Origin: Oscillospiraceae bacterium
GTDB taxonomy: Bacteria > Bacillota > Clostridia > Oscillospirales > Ruminococcaceae
DNA: 64,000 nt
Assembly: GCA_017521325.1 (NCBI GenBank)
Contig: JAFXCV010000075.1
Coordinates: 1 to 64,000, forward strand
Reading direction: 5' to 3'
Positions 8,681 to 16,528 of the stretch are shown piece by piece. The translations under genes and the position numbers were made by a program. Numbering within the stretch: the first letter of the stretch is position 1; every line of letters starts with the position of its first letter. The notes under the pieces were generated by a model. That model was not told the DNA's origin. It did not search any database and was given only the letters and a program-made list of their open reading frames with translations.

Positions 8681-9658
8681 ATGATGAAAAAGAAACTATC
8701 TGCACTTTTGACCGCACTTGCCTGCATGGCATCCACCGCAGGGATGCCTGTATCCGCAGTATCTGAAGGCGACTATGTGGAACGTGAAGAAGGCAGTCTT
8801 TATTATGTTCAGAATGCAAGCCGTTTTTATGGTATTATGGTCGAAACCGACGGCACGGAGCTGACAGGCGATGTGTTTGAAGGCTATGAAGACTATTACG
8901 GCATGCAAACATGGGAAGAATTCACACAGTTAAATCCATGGGGCGATTGTGTCACCGACATCATCCCCGAAGGACCGGCGTACATGGCTTCTACCCATAC
9001 ATTTGATGAAGAAGCCCTGACAGCTTGGGGACGCACCCTGATGATGGAAAATGCTGCAATTACCAATGTTTATTTTGTGGATTATATAGATTATCAGATT
9101 GCTCTTCCAACCAGCGAATATGTCGTCAGAACCAAGGATCCCGAAGTGATACCCGATGAAAGCTTCCTCCCCATACCGGATGGCTATGAACTGGTGCATT
9201 CAGAAAAGGGGATGGCACATTATGCTGTTCCTGATGTTCCGTGGAATGAGGCAGTAGTTGAATTTTACACGGAAGATGGTGCTGTTGACAGATATGAACA
9301 ATATTTGTACTATTGCGAAAAGGCAGAACAGCTTCTTTCGGAGCATAGTGACATTCTTTCAGCTGTTGAAGCAATGATTTTAATGGTCGAAAGCGATTCG
9401 GATGAAGGTGCTGCAATCCAATCCATCTGGCAATCCGCCGGTGACTGCAACGCCGACGGCGAAGTGAATGCGCAGGATGCCGCCGAGCAGCTGATTGCCG
9501 CTGCAAATGCGGCGACGGGCGGTGAAATCGAAATCACCGGCGCAAACGACGTCAACGCCGATGGTGCGGTCAATGCACTCGATGCCGCCGCAGTTCTCGC
9601 CTATGCCGCCGCACAGGGCAGCGGACAGGATGTAAGCTGGGTGGAGATTCTGGGGTGA
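8681..9658 (+). CDS. Secreted protein of unknown function with C-terminal type I dockerin
   Basis: A protein of 325 residues exported by a Sec signal peptide (MMKKKLSALL..., cleavage near PVSA-VS at about 28). The middle region of about 220 acidic, Tyr-rich residues matches no enzyme family I recognise. The last 70 residues form a dockerin: two calcium-loop repeats, GDCNADGEVNAQDA and DVNADGAVNALDA, joined by a Gly/Glu spacer. It should therefore dock onto a cohesin-bearing scaffoldin. The start at 8681 is set by aaaggggagag upstream and by the promoter at 8598-8626. It is monocistronic. Dockerin and secretion are secure; the role of the N-terminal part is open. Confidence 0.85.
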   Translation: MMKKKLSALLTALACMASTAGMPVSAVSEGDYVEREEGSLYYVQNASRFYGIMVETDGTELTGDVFEGYEDYYGMQTWEEFTQLNPWGDCVTDIIPEGPAYMASTHTFDEEALTAWGRTLMMENAAITNVYFVDYIDYQIALPTSEYVVRTKDPEVIPDESFLPIPDGYELVHSEKGMAHYAVPDVPWNEAVVEFYTEDGAVDRYEQYLYYCEKAEQLLSEHSDILSAVEAMILMVESDSDEGAAIQSIWQSAGDCNADGEVNAQDAAEQLIAAANAATGGEIEITGANDVNADGAVNALDAAAVLAYAAAQGSGQDVSWVEILG

Positions 9659-9680
9659 ACAGAATGATTCCCATAAACAA

Positions 9681-9715
9681 AGCCTTCCCCGAATATATCG
9701 GGGAAGGCTCAATAA
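9681..9715 (+). terminator. Terminator-like hairpin after the dockerin gene
   Basis: Ten-base stem agccttcccc/ggggaaggct (9681-9690 and 9700-9709). The following caataaaatc is a weak U tract; a second hairpin follows 30 bases on. Confidence 0.6.
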
Positions 9716-9741
9716 AATCATGATTTTTCAACAGACTGAAC

Positions 9742-9775
9742 CCCCAACGCAAAAGGCGTTGGGGTTTTACTTTTT
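9742..9775. terminator. Terminator between the convergent dockerin and XRE genes
   Basis: Nine-base perfect stem ccccaacgc/gcgttgggg (9742-9750 and 9756-9764) followed on plus by ttttactttttcc. The U tract overlaps the last codons of the XRE gene on the other strand. Confidence 0.8.
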
Positions 9776-9991
9776 CCTTTTATACGGAGTCTGCTCATCC
9801 GTCAGCCCCAGCAGATAATCAACACTTACATGATAATAGCATGCAAGCTTTACGGCATTTTCCGCACTCAAAGCGATTGTGCCATTTTCGTACTGAGAAT
9901 AGGTGTTTTGAGAAACATTCAGATATTCGGCAAGCTCACGCTGCTTGCGGTCATGATCCTCACGCAGATTCCTGATTCGTTCATATACCAT
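9767..9991 (-). CDS. XRE-family transcriptional repressor
   Basis: A DNA-binding protein of about 74 residues that is a Cro/C1-type helix-turn-helix along its whole length (IRNLRED, ELAEYLNVSQNTYSQYENG, ..VSVDYLLGLTDE) with a short basic tail. No ligand or protease domain is attached. I choose the ATG at 9991 (ggtgat upstream) over 10003, which has no ribosome site; the choice is weak. It is divergent from a 56-residue ORF, and the shared spacer holds two copies of an inverted repeat (10016-10034 and 10041-10059) that are its likely operators. The region is AT-richer than its neighbours, as in many acquired regulator cassettes. Confidence 0.88.
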   Translation of the reverse strand: MVYERIRNLREDHDRKQRELAEYLNVSQNTYSQYENGTIALSAENAVKLACYYHVSVDYLLGLTDEQTPYKRKK

Positions 9992-10015
9992 ATGCATCAC
10001 CATATATAGTATGCC

Positions 10016-10059
10016 ATATCTGTATAAAAGATATTGAATTATATCTGAAATACAGATAT
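10016..10059. promoter_or_regulatory. Paired operators of the XRE repressor
   Basis: Two copies of ATATCT-N7-AGATAT lie at 10016-10034 and 10041-10059, centres 25 bases apart. The pair is itself symmetric around 10037.5: the outer ten bases match perfectly (10016-10025 with 10050-10059). The right copy sits between the -35 and -10 of the small-ORF promoter and the left copy ends on the -35. This geometry fits repression by two XRE dimers. Confidence 0.7.
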
Positions 10060-10062
10060 AAT
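10034..10062 (+). promoter_or_regulatory. Promoter of the 56-residue ORF
   Basis: TTGAAT (10034-10039), 17 bases, TATAAT (10057-10062), overlapped by the operator repeats. Confidence 0.75.
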
Positions 10063-10082
10063 AAAAATCAGGAGGTGATAAT

Positions 10083-10253
10083 ATGGGTGTATATAAGCAG
10101 ATGTATCTGATGCTTTTTAACGGAATTTCAAAGGTTATAGAAGAAATGAAAGCAGTACAATGCGATGAGCAGATCGTAGAATCATACTTGTTTGCACTTT
10201 GTACGCTTCAGCAACACTGTGAGGAACTGTATCTTAACTCAGATGAAGATTAA
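10083..10253 (+). CDS. 56-residue ORF of unknown function under XRE control
   Basis: An ATG at 10083 with an ideal ribosome site (caggaggtgata, seven-base spacing) opens a frame of 56 codons to a TAA at 10251. The product begins MGVYKQMYLMLFNGISKVIE and ends ELYLNSDED; it reads as an amphipathic, mostly helical, soluble protein with two cysteines, no signal peptide and no membrane span. I recognise no family. Its promoter carries both operators, so it is the most tightly controlled gene of the locus. The pglX promoter begins four bases past its stop. It could be a co-regulator or an antirepressor-like partner of the XRE protein, but that is inference. Confidence 0.75.
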   Translation: MGVYKQMYLMLFNGISKVIEEMKAVQCDEQIVESYLFALCTLQQHCEELYLNSDED

Positions 10254-10256
10254 CCA

Positions 10257-10285
10257 TTGCAAACCCCTCCAAAATATGCTATAAT
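10257..10285 (+). promoter_or_regulatory. Promoter of the PglX-like methyltransferase gene
   Basis: TTGCAA (10257-10262), 17 bases, TATAAT (10280-10285). It carries no ATATCT operator, so pglX can be transcribed independently of the XRE-controlled ORF. Confidence 0.75.
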
Positions 10286-10320
10286 AAACAAAGTATGTAA
10301 TTTTGAAAGGGGGTAATCCA

Positions 10321-13300
10321 ATGAACCGCAGCGCACTCAAACAGCTTGCCGTGCGTGGCAGTCAAATACTGCTGCGTCATATCAGGGCGCATGTGTCTTC
10401 CGAAGTGCAGGCGCAGCGTGCGGCACAGCTGTGGTTTATGCGGATTGCCGCACTGCGCTTTCTGGAGGTCAATGGCTGGATGCCCAACGGGAAACGGCTG
10501 TTTACCGATGAAACGGATACTCTCCTGCCGCCCTCTGCCGAAGCGGATGTGCGGAACAACATTCTGCATTCCTGTCAGCTGCTCGGCAAAATTTTGCCGC
10601 TTCGGGACTTGTTTGCAGAGGATCTTTCCGAACTGCTGCCCCATGATCTCCTTGCAGCGGACGGCATCCTGCAGGAACTGTACGCACGGATTCCGTCCAA
10701 GGACTTCCTCGGATTCCCCGAAATTCTCGGCTGGCTCTACCAATATCTGAATACGCAGGAGCGTGAACGTGCATTTGCACAGGTGCGCTGCCGTGAGAAG
10801 ATCGCACCGCAGCAGATTCCTGCCGCTACGCAGATGTTCACCCCCGACTGGATCGTCCGCTACATGACGCAGAACACCCTGCATGCACTCACGGGAGAAA
10901 TGCCGCAAAACTGGCAATATCTCATCCCTGAAGCCTCCCAGCCGCAGAATGCGGCAGCTGCTTTCTGCATACCAAACAAGCCCCTTGCGGAAATTTCTGT
11001 CATCGACCCCTGCATGGGTACGGGGCATATCCTTGCCTACGTCTTTGATGCGCTCATGGAATTATATCTTCGTGAGGGGTATACTCCGCAGGATGCGGTG
11101 CGGAACATTCTGGAAAACAACCTTTTTGGTCTTGATATCGACGAAAATGCCTGTGCACTTGCTTCCTTTGTGCTGCTGATGAAGGCACGGCAGTATGACG
11201 GCGATATCCTGCAAAGGGATTTGCAGCTGCAGCTGCACCATTTTGCTGGACTTGACATGCAGGAGGAATTCACCGAACAGGAAAGCGCATTTGCCGCACA
11301 GTTTGCCCATGCGCAGGTGTACGGTTCGCTTTTGCATCCGCAATTGCCTGCGGAGGATGCATTTACGGAGGATACCCCCGAAGTGCTGCGCCGCATGCGG
11401 ACGCTGTGCAGGATGCTTTGCAGGCAGTATGATGCCGTCATCACCAATCCCCCCTACATGGGCAGCAGCAATATGCCGCCCCAGCTTTCGGCATTTGTCA
11501 GAAAGCACTATCCCGACAGCAAGTCGGATCTGTTTGCCGCATTCATCGAACGCTGTGCATCGCTCACCTCGCCCCACGGCTGCTTTGCGATGATCACGCA
11601 GCATGCGTGGATGTTCCTGTCAAGCTATGCAAAGCTGCGGAAAAAGCTTCAAGCTTACACCATGCGCAGCATGGTGCATCTCGGTGCAAGGGCATTTTCG
11701 CAGACGGATGTCGGCACGATCGTGCAGACCACGGCATTTGTCTGCATGGGAACCCATGTTCCCGACTACCGCACGACCTACCTGCGGCTGACGGAGGATG
11801 AGGACAAGGAACGTGCATTTTTTGAGGAAAACCGCCGCCACATCTGCGATACCGGCAGGTTTTCGGATATTTCCGGCAGTCCCCTTTGCTACTGGATCAC
11901 CGATGCGATGCGGCAGACGCTCACGCATCCGAAGCTCTCCACGTTCTGCACGATCTGTCAGGGCATGACTACCTCCGACAACAAACGATTCCTGCGGCTG
12001 TGGCATGAGGTCAGCCCCGGCAGTATTGCATTTGGCTGCGAAAACGCCGAAGCTGCGATGAAAACGGGGAAACGCTGGTTTCCCTACAACAAGGGCGGAA
12101 AGCTGCGCAGATGGTACGGAAACAATTCCCATGTGGTGGATTTTTATAAAAACGGCGAGGAGATGCGTGCATTCCATGCGCAGCTGAACAAGGCGCATTC
12201 GGGCGGCAGAATCAAGAACGAGGCAATGTATTTCCGCCAGGCACTGACGTGGCCGTTTATTACCGAAAGCACGAAATTCGGCGTGCGTTTCCAGCCGCAG
12301 GGATTTTTGTTCGATGTGTCAGGTTCCTCGCTCTTTCCCGACGAATCGCAGAAGCTCTATCTGATGGGCTTTCTCTCGTCAAGGGTCGCACTGGAGATGC
12401 TTGCCCTTTTCAATCCCACCATGAATTTTCAGGTGGAAAACATCGGCAGCCTGCCGATCATTATCGACCGCACGCAGAAAGCGGAAGTGGAACGGCTGGT
12501 TTCCGAGAATATCGAAATTGCCCGTGAGGAATGGGACAGCTACGAGCAGAGCTGGGATTTCACCTGCCACCCGCTGCTCAGGCAGGGCGTGGTAAGGCTT
12601 TCCGAGGCATTTTCTCTCTGGGAAGCGGCGTGCGAAAAACGCCTGCGGACGATGCAGGCGAATGAACGCAGGCTCAATGAGATTTTTCTGCGGATCTATG
12701 GGCTTGAGGGGGAGCTGTCCGCCGATGTCAGAAGAGAGGACATTACCCTGCGAAGTGCCGATCTTCCGACGGATGTGCGCAGCTTCCTGAGCTTTTCGGT
12801 GGGATGCATGTTTGGGAGATACACCGTGAAATATGCGGATTTTACGCCCCTTTCGGAGAATTTCCTGTCCGTATCCGAGGGATGCGGCAGGGATGTGGTT
12901 TCTTATCTGGAGGAATTTCTCAAATCCGTCTGCGGTGAGCCGACATTGGAGGAAAATCTGGAATTTCTGGCAAAGGGAATCGGCGGAAAAGGCGCACCGA
13001 GAGAGGTGCTGCGGCGGTATTTCTGCAAGGAATTCTACACCGATCACTGCAAAGCATATCGAAAGCGTCCGATCTACTGGATGGCGGACAGCGGCAGACG
13101 GCAGGCAATGCGTGGACTTGTCTACCTGCATCGGATGGATGAAACGGCACTGCCCCTTCTGGAACGATATGCAGGGGAATGCGCCGCAAACGGCGCAGAA
13201 CAGGAACTTTCGGAATTCCGTCAGAAGCTTTCCGCACTGCGGAAAAGCGGCGTGCAGCTTGTCCCCGATGACGGCGTGCAGAGGAATCATGAGAAATTCC

Positions 13301-13329
13301 GCACTGTGTTCGCACCCATTCGGCAATAG
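10321..13329 (+). CDS. pglX: PglX-like adenine-specific DNA methyltransferase (BREX-1 type), solitary
   Basis: A protein of 1002 residues resembling PglX, the m6A methyltransferase of BREX phage defence. The SAM motif DPCMGTGH lies near residue 230, LFGLDIDENACALA near 275, and the catalytic NPPYMGSSNM near 375; the C-terminal 500 residues would hold the target-recognition region. I start at 10321 because gaaagggggtaatcc precedes it; a TTG at 10303 would place the ribosome site inside the gene. No brxA, brxB, brxC, pglZ or brxL, and no nuclease gene, lies within the window, so it is either an orphan methylase or a self-contained type IIG-like enzyme. I see no clear PD-(D/E)xK nuclease motif in its first 200 residues. 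It is preceded by an XRE regulator cassette. Confidence 0.85.
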   Translation: MNRSALKQLAVRGSQILLRHIRAHVSSEVQAQRAAQLWFMRIAALRFLEVNGWMPNGKRLFTDETDTLLPPSAEADVRNNILHSCQLLGKILPLRDLFAEDLSELLPHDLLAADGILQELYARIPSKDFLGFPEILGWLYQYLNTQERERAFAQVRCREKIAPQQIPAATQMFTPDWIVRYMTQNTLHALTGEMPQNWQYLIPEASQPQNAAAAFCIPNKPLAEISVIDPCMGTGHILAYVFDALMELYLREGYTPQDAVRNILENNLFGLDIDENACALASFVLLMKARQYDGDILQRDLQLQLHHFAGLDMQEEFTEQESAFAAQFAHAQVYGSLLHPQLPAEDAFTEDTPEVLRRMRTLCRMLCRQYDAVITNPPYMGSSNMPPQLSAFVRKHYPDSKSDLFAAFIERCASLTSPHGCFAMITQHAWMFLSSYAKLRKKLQAYTMRSMVHLGARAFSQTDVGTIVQTTAFVCMGTHVPDYRTTYLRLTEDEDKERAFFEENRRHICDTGRFSDISGSPLCYWITDAMRQTLTHPKLSTFCTICQGMTTSDNKRFLRLWHEVSPGSIAFGCENAEAAMKTGKRWFPYNKGGKLRRWYGNNSHVVDFYKNGEEMRAFHAQLNKAHSGGRIKNEAMYFRQALTWPFITESTKFGVRFQPQGFLFDVSGSSLFPDESQKLYLMGFLSSRVALEMLALFNPTMNFQVENIGSLPIIIDRTQKAEVERLVSENIEIAREEWDSYEQSWDFTCHPLLRQGVVRLSEAFSLWEAACEKRLRTMQANERRLNEIFLRIYGLEGELSADVRREDITLRSADLPTDVRSFLSFSVGCMFGRYTVKYADFTPLSENFLSVSEGCGRDVVSYLEEFLKSVCGEPTLEENLEFLAKGIGGKGAPREVLRRYFCKEFYTDHCKAYRKRPIYWMADSGRRQAMRGLVYLHRMDETALPLLERYAGECAANGAEQELSEFRQKLSALRKSGVQLVPDDGVQRNHEKFRTVFAPIRQ

Positions 13330-13343
13330 TGTGAAACAATACT

Positions 13344-13434
13344 TTGGCGGGTTCGGGTACGCAGTACCCGATAATATAGCCCCTCCCTCGGGGAGGGGGA
13401 GGGGCAAGCTTTGCGTTGCTAACCCCGGAAAAAG
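13344..13434 (+). repeat. Dispersed GC-rich hairpin element
   Basis: Begins with ttggcggg, then a hairpin cgggtac-gca-gtacccg, then a ccctccc/gggaggg hairpin, ending in gctaaccccggaaaa. The order matches the elements at 1-306 and 47988-48082. It fills the gap between pglX and the aldolase terminator. Confidence 0.75.
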
Positions 13435-13453
13435 ACTTTTTTAGACAGACTAA

Positions 13454-13480
13454 AAGGGCGGTGCATTCTGCACCGCCCTT
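13454..13480. terminator. Terminator of fba (and of the pglX side)
   Basis: Eleven-base stem aagggcggtgc/gcaccgccctt (13454-13464 and 13470-13480) with loop attct. On minus the stem runs into ttttagtctg, so it chiefly ends fba. Confidence 0.85.
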
Positions 13481-13503
13481 TAAAATTGTATAGGAAGAAA
13501 AAC

Positions 13504-14367
13504 TTACGCCTTGCCAACGCTGCCGAACAGCTCCATCTTCTCCTTAACAGTAGCCTTGATTGCCTCAAAGCCGGGAGCCAGAAGCTTTCTCGGGTCAAAG
13601 CCCTTGCCCTGCAGGTCCTTACCCTCTTCTACATACTTACGGGTAGCTTCCTGGAATGCCAGCTGGCACTCTGTGTTAACGTTGATCTTTGCAACGCCCA
13701 GAGAAATTGCCTTCTGGATCATCTCAGCAGGAATGCCTGTACCGCCGTGCAGTACCAGAGGCATGTCGCCAACCTTTTCCTTGATAGCAGCCAGAGTCTC
13801 GAAAGACAGACCTTCCCAGTTCTCCGGATACTTGCCGTGGATGTTGCCGATGCCTGCAGCCAGCATGGTTACGCCCAGATCTGCAACTGCCTTGCACTCG
13901 TCGGGATCTGCGCACTCGCCCTTGCCGATTACGCCGTCCTCTTCGCCGCCGATGGAACCAACCTCAGCTTCCAGAGAAAGACCCAGAACCTCACATGCAT
14001 TTACCAGAGCTGTGGTCTTTGCAATGTTTTCTTCGATCGGATAGTGAGAACCGTCAAACATAACAGAGGAGAAACCTGCGTTGATGCAAGCCTTTGCGCC
14101 CTCAAAAGAACCGTGGTCAAGGTGCAGTGCAACCGGAACTGTGATGCCCAGCTCTTCGATCATACCGTTTACCATGCCAACTACGGTCTTGTAGCCGCAC
14201 ATGTACTTGCCTGCGCCCTCGGAAACACCGAGAATTACGGGAGACTGCAGCTCCTGTGCTGTCAGCAGGATTGCCTTTGTCCATTCAAGATTGTTAATGT
14301 TGAACTGGCCGACTGCATACTTGCCGTCACGAGCCTTGTTCAGCATGTCCTTAGCGGAAACTAACAT
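13504..14367 (-). CDS. fba: Class II fructose-1,6-bisphosphate aldolase
   Basis: Splits fructose-1,6-bisphosphate into DHAP and glyceraldehyde-3-phosphate in cytosolic glycolysis; class II enzymes use a divalent metal, usually zinc. The 287 residues match the short class IIB form. The catalytic Asp and metal His are in VALHLDHGSFEG near residue 80, a second metal ligand is in LVLHGGTGIP near 205, and the phosphate loop is NVNTEC near 230. The start is fixed by taggaggacg on the minus strand. It is monocistronic with its own promoter (14417-14445) and terminator. Confidence 0.96.
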   Translation of the reverse strand: MLVSAKDMLNKARDGKYAVGQFNINNLEWTKAILLTAQELQSPVILGVSEGAGKYMCGYKTVVGMVNGMIEELGITVPVALHLDHGSFEGAKACINAGFSSVMFDGSHYPIEENIAKTTALVNACEVLGLSLEAEVGSIGGEEDGVIGKGECADPDECKAVADLGVTMLAAGIGNIHGKYPENWEGLSFETLAAIKEKVGDMPLVLHGGTGIPAEMIQKAISLGVAKINVNTECQLAFQEATRKYVEEGKDLQGKGFDPRKLLAPGFEAIKATVKEKMELFGSVGKA

Positions 14368-14416
14368 AATAACGTCCTCCTAAAATTTTCTGCAGGGATT
14401 TCACCCCATCGTTATT

Positions 14417-14445
14417 ATTATAACGCATTTCGTGGAAAATTGCAA
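14417..14445 (-). promoter_or_regulatory. Sigma-A promoter of fba
   Basis: Minus strand: TTGCAA (14440-14445), 17 bases, TATAAT (14417-14422). Confidence 0.8.
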
Positions 14446-14538
14446 GCGTTTCCCAAAAAATTCTTCGCTGCACTTGTATAAAAAACACATTTTTGCAGCT
14501 TGCCTTTTATGCAGAATGTCGAAATGTATCGGAAAGAC

Positions 14539-14567
14539 TTGACAAATCTGTAAATATAATTTACAAT
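14539..14567 (+). promoter_or_regulatory. Sigma-A promoter of the DUF975 cluster
   Basis: TTGACA (14539-14544), 17 bases, TACAAT (14562-14567), about 70 bases before the first DUF975 start. Confidence 0.75.
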
Positions 14568-14638
14568 ATAAATGTCAATTCGAAACAAGCGGCGCACCAT
14601 GCCGCAGTCAGAAAACTATACAAGGGAGTGGACACATT

Positions 14639-15439
14639 ATGTGGACGAGAAAAATGTTAAAGGAGAATGCATGGAATTCTCTGAAGGGCTATTACTGGAC
14701 GGCGTTTGGCGTATGCTGGCTTGCAGGAATTCTTGGCGGCAGCAGTTCCGGCGGCAGCAGTTCCGGCGGCGCCAGTCTTCCTTCAAGTACGACCGAGGAT
14801 CTCGAGTCGCTGTTTGAAAGTGAAAGCGCAGGGGAGATCATTGCGTTTGTGATCGGCATACTCGTTGCAGTAGTATTTATTTCAATTTTTGCAATGGCGA
14901 TTGGATTTGCGCTTTATGCATTCCTCGGCGGCCCTGTGGAAGCCGGCAAGTGCAAGTTCTTCCTCAAGGCAAGAGAGGGTGACGCAGCGTTCGGACACAT
15001 GTTTGATAATTTCGGCAGCGGCAAGTATATGGCAACAGTCAAGACCATGTTTTTCCGTTATCTGTACACCTATTTGTGGTCGCTGCTGTTCGTGATTCCG
15101 GGTATTGTCAAAAGCTACGAGTACTACCTGATTCCGTACCTCGTGGCAGAGAACCCTAACATTTCCAAGGAGCGTGCCTTTGAGATCTCCAGACGCACCA
15201 TGGACGGTGAAAAGTGGGATGCATTCATTCTGAATCTGTCCTTTATCGGCTGGGAGATCCTCGGACTTATGCTTTGCTGCATCGGTATTATGTTTGTACA
15301 GCCGTATGAGGAAGCAACCAGAGCCGAATTCTACGCATGCATGAGAGCAAAGGCAATTGCCAGGGGCATCACCTCCGAGGAGGAACTGACAGGCATGCCC
15401 ACACTCAATATGAACTACGACCAGAACAACGGTTTCTAA
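14639..15439 (+). CDS. DUF975 family membrane protein, copy 1
   Basis: An integral membrane protein of 266 residues. The start MWTRKMLKENAWNSLKGYYW is the family hallmark. Hydrophobic segments lie near 22-30, 60-95, 135-155 and 195-215, with a Gly/Ser-rich stretch (GGSSSGGSS) near 30-45. The conserved cytosolic core includes VEAGKCKFFLKAREGD, ENPNISKERAFEISRRTMDGEKW and a terminal MRAKAIARGITSEEELTG. The ATG at 14639 follows gggagtgg. Family function is unknown. It heads a run of three paralogues, all on plus and close together, most likely one operon from the promoter at 14539. Confidence 0.88.
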   Translation: MWTRKMLKENAWNSLKGYYWTAFGVCWLAGILGGSSSGGSSSGGASLPSSTTEDLESLFESESAGEIIAFVIGILVAVVFISIFAMAIGFALYAFLGGPVEAGKCKFFLKAREGDAAFGHMFDNFGSGKYMATVKTMFFRYLYTYLWSLLFVIPGIVKSYEYYLIPYLVAENPNISKERAFEISRRTMDGEKWDAFILNLSFIGWEILGLMLCCIGIMFVQPYEEATRAEFYACMRAKAIARGITSEEELTGMPTLNMNYDQNNGF

Positions 15440-15451
15440 AAAACTGCATCT

Positions 15452-15475
15452 TCCCCTGTCGTTACGGCAGGGGAT
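15452..15475 (+). other. Weak hairpin between DUF975 copies 1 and 2
   Basis: Seven-base stem tcccctg/cagggga (15452-15458 and 15468-15474) with no U tract. It reads more like an RNA processing or stability hairpin than a terminator. Confidence 0.4.
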
Positions 15476-15503
15476 TGCGTGCGTTATGACGAAGGAGATT
15501 TTT

Positions 15504-16526
15504 ATGTGGACAATCAGTAAATTGAAGGAGAATGCGAGAAATTCACTGAATGGATATTATCGTGAAGGAATCATCGTTTGTTTGGCCACATCTGTCGTTA
15601 CAGTATTGGTTTTTGGTGGATTCCTGTTATTTCTTTTTTCTCCGCCTTCCAGCTCTACGCTGCAGCTTTACACGTTTTTGCCGTCACAGCCAGATCCTAA
15701 TGATATTAAGCAAATGTATGAAGAAGTCATAGATAGTATCATTGTATTTTTATGTACGCTCTTGTTTTTTCTGATGTTAACGGTGCTGACCTTGGTATTT
15801 TATACAAATCCGATGGAAGTCGGAAAATGTTCGTTTTATCTTAAAGCAAGAAAGGGCGATGTAAGGATTGGCGAACTGTTCCATGCATTCAACACTACGA
15901 GATACGGGGCAATTGTCAAGAACATGTTTTTTAGTTTGATGGGCATAAATGGCTGCATTCTCTTTTTTTGTTTCGGTGTTTTTTTTACATGTATCATCGA
16001 TATTTGTGGTGGAATTTTTGGTGTGTTCAAATCTTTGGAAGGCATGCATGTTTCGTCTATCATTGCAGACAATTCAAATTTACCTGATAATGAAACAATG
16101 ACGCACATGTTGATTTCTCTCGGTGTTTTATTTACAGGTTTCATCGGTATTTGTGCTGTAATTTGGGGTGTGTCCAAATCTTTGGAATGCATGCTTGTTC
16201 CGTTTCTCATTGCAGAAAATTCACGTCTTTCTGCGAAACGTGTGACAGAAATATCGACGCGCACGATGAAAGACGAAAAATGGAAGTTTATTCAGCTGCA
16301 GCTCTCGTTTCTTGGATGGATTCTTCTGGGAGTTGTAACGCTCGGCATTGGATTTTTGTTCAGTTATCCCTATTATCAGGCAACCAAGGCGGAATTCTAC
16401 GCCTGTATGCGTGAAAAAATGATTGCACAGGGCATCACCACCGAGGAGGAGCTGACGGGTGCAGTGATTCCTCAAATACAACAGCAACCATATCGGTATG
16501 ACATGTATCAAACAGGAGGTCAGTAA
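15504..16526 (+). CDS. DUF975 family membrane protein, copy 2, with internal duplication
   Basis: A membrane protein of 340 residues, 75-85 longer than its two neighbours. It shares the MWTISKLKENARNSLNGYY start, the VGKCSFYLKARKGD core and the REKMIAQGITTEEELTG end. The extra length comes from an in-frame tandem duplication of about 49 residues: KSLEGMHVSSIIADNSNLP and KSLECMLVPFLIAENSRLS occupy the place of one segment in the paralogues. Its DNA is visibly AT-richer than copies 1 and 3, with T runs. The start at 15504 follows gaaggagattttt; the frame opens at 15486 but that ATG has no ribosome site. The next gene begins two bases after its stop. Confidence 0.85.
   Translation: MWTISKLKENARNSLNGYYREGIIVCLATSVVTVLVFGGFLLFLFSPPSSSTLQLYTFLPSQPDPNDIKQMYEEVIDSIIVFLCTLLFFLMLTVLTLVFYTNPMEVGKCSFYLKARKGDVRIGELFHAFNTTRYGAIVKNMFFSLMGINGCILFFCFGVFFTCIIDICGGIFGVFKSLEGMHVSSIIADNSNLPDNETMTHMLISLGVLFTGFIGICAVIWGVSKSLECMLVPFLIAENSRLSAKRVTEISTRTMKDEKWKFIQLQLSFLGWILLGVVTLGIGFLFSYPYYQATKAEFYACMREKMIAQGITTEEELTGAVIPQIQQQPYRYDMYQTGGQ
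15974..16267 (+). repeat. 147-base in-frame tandem duplication inside DUF975 copy 2
   Basis: Units about 15974-16120 and 16121-16267, period 147. Shared stretches include cggtgttt at both starts, atatttgtg/gtatttgtg, ggtgtgttcaaatctttggaa against ggtgtgtccaaatctttggaa, and tcattgcagacaattc against tcattgcagaaaattc. Divergence shows the duplication is not new. Confidence 0.8.
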
Positions 16527-16528
16527 AG

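Noticed and set aside
10321..13329. A complete BREX defence island
   Set aside because: Only the methylase is present; the flanks are a dockerin gene and fructose-bisphosphate aldolase.
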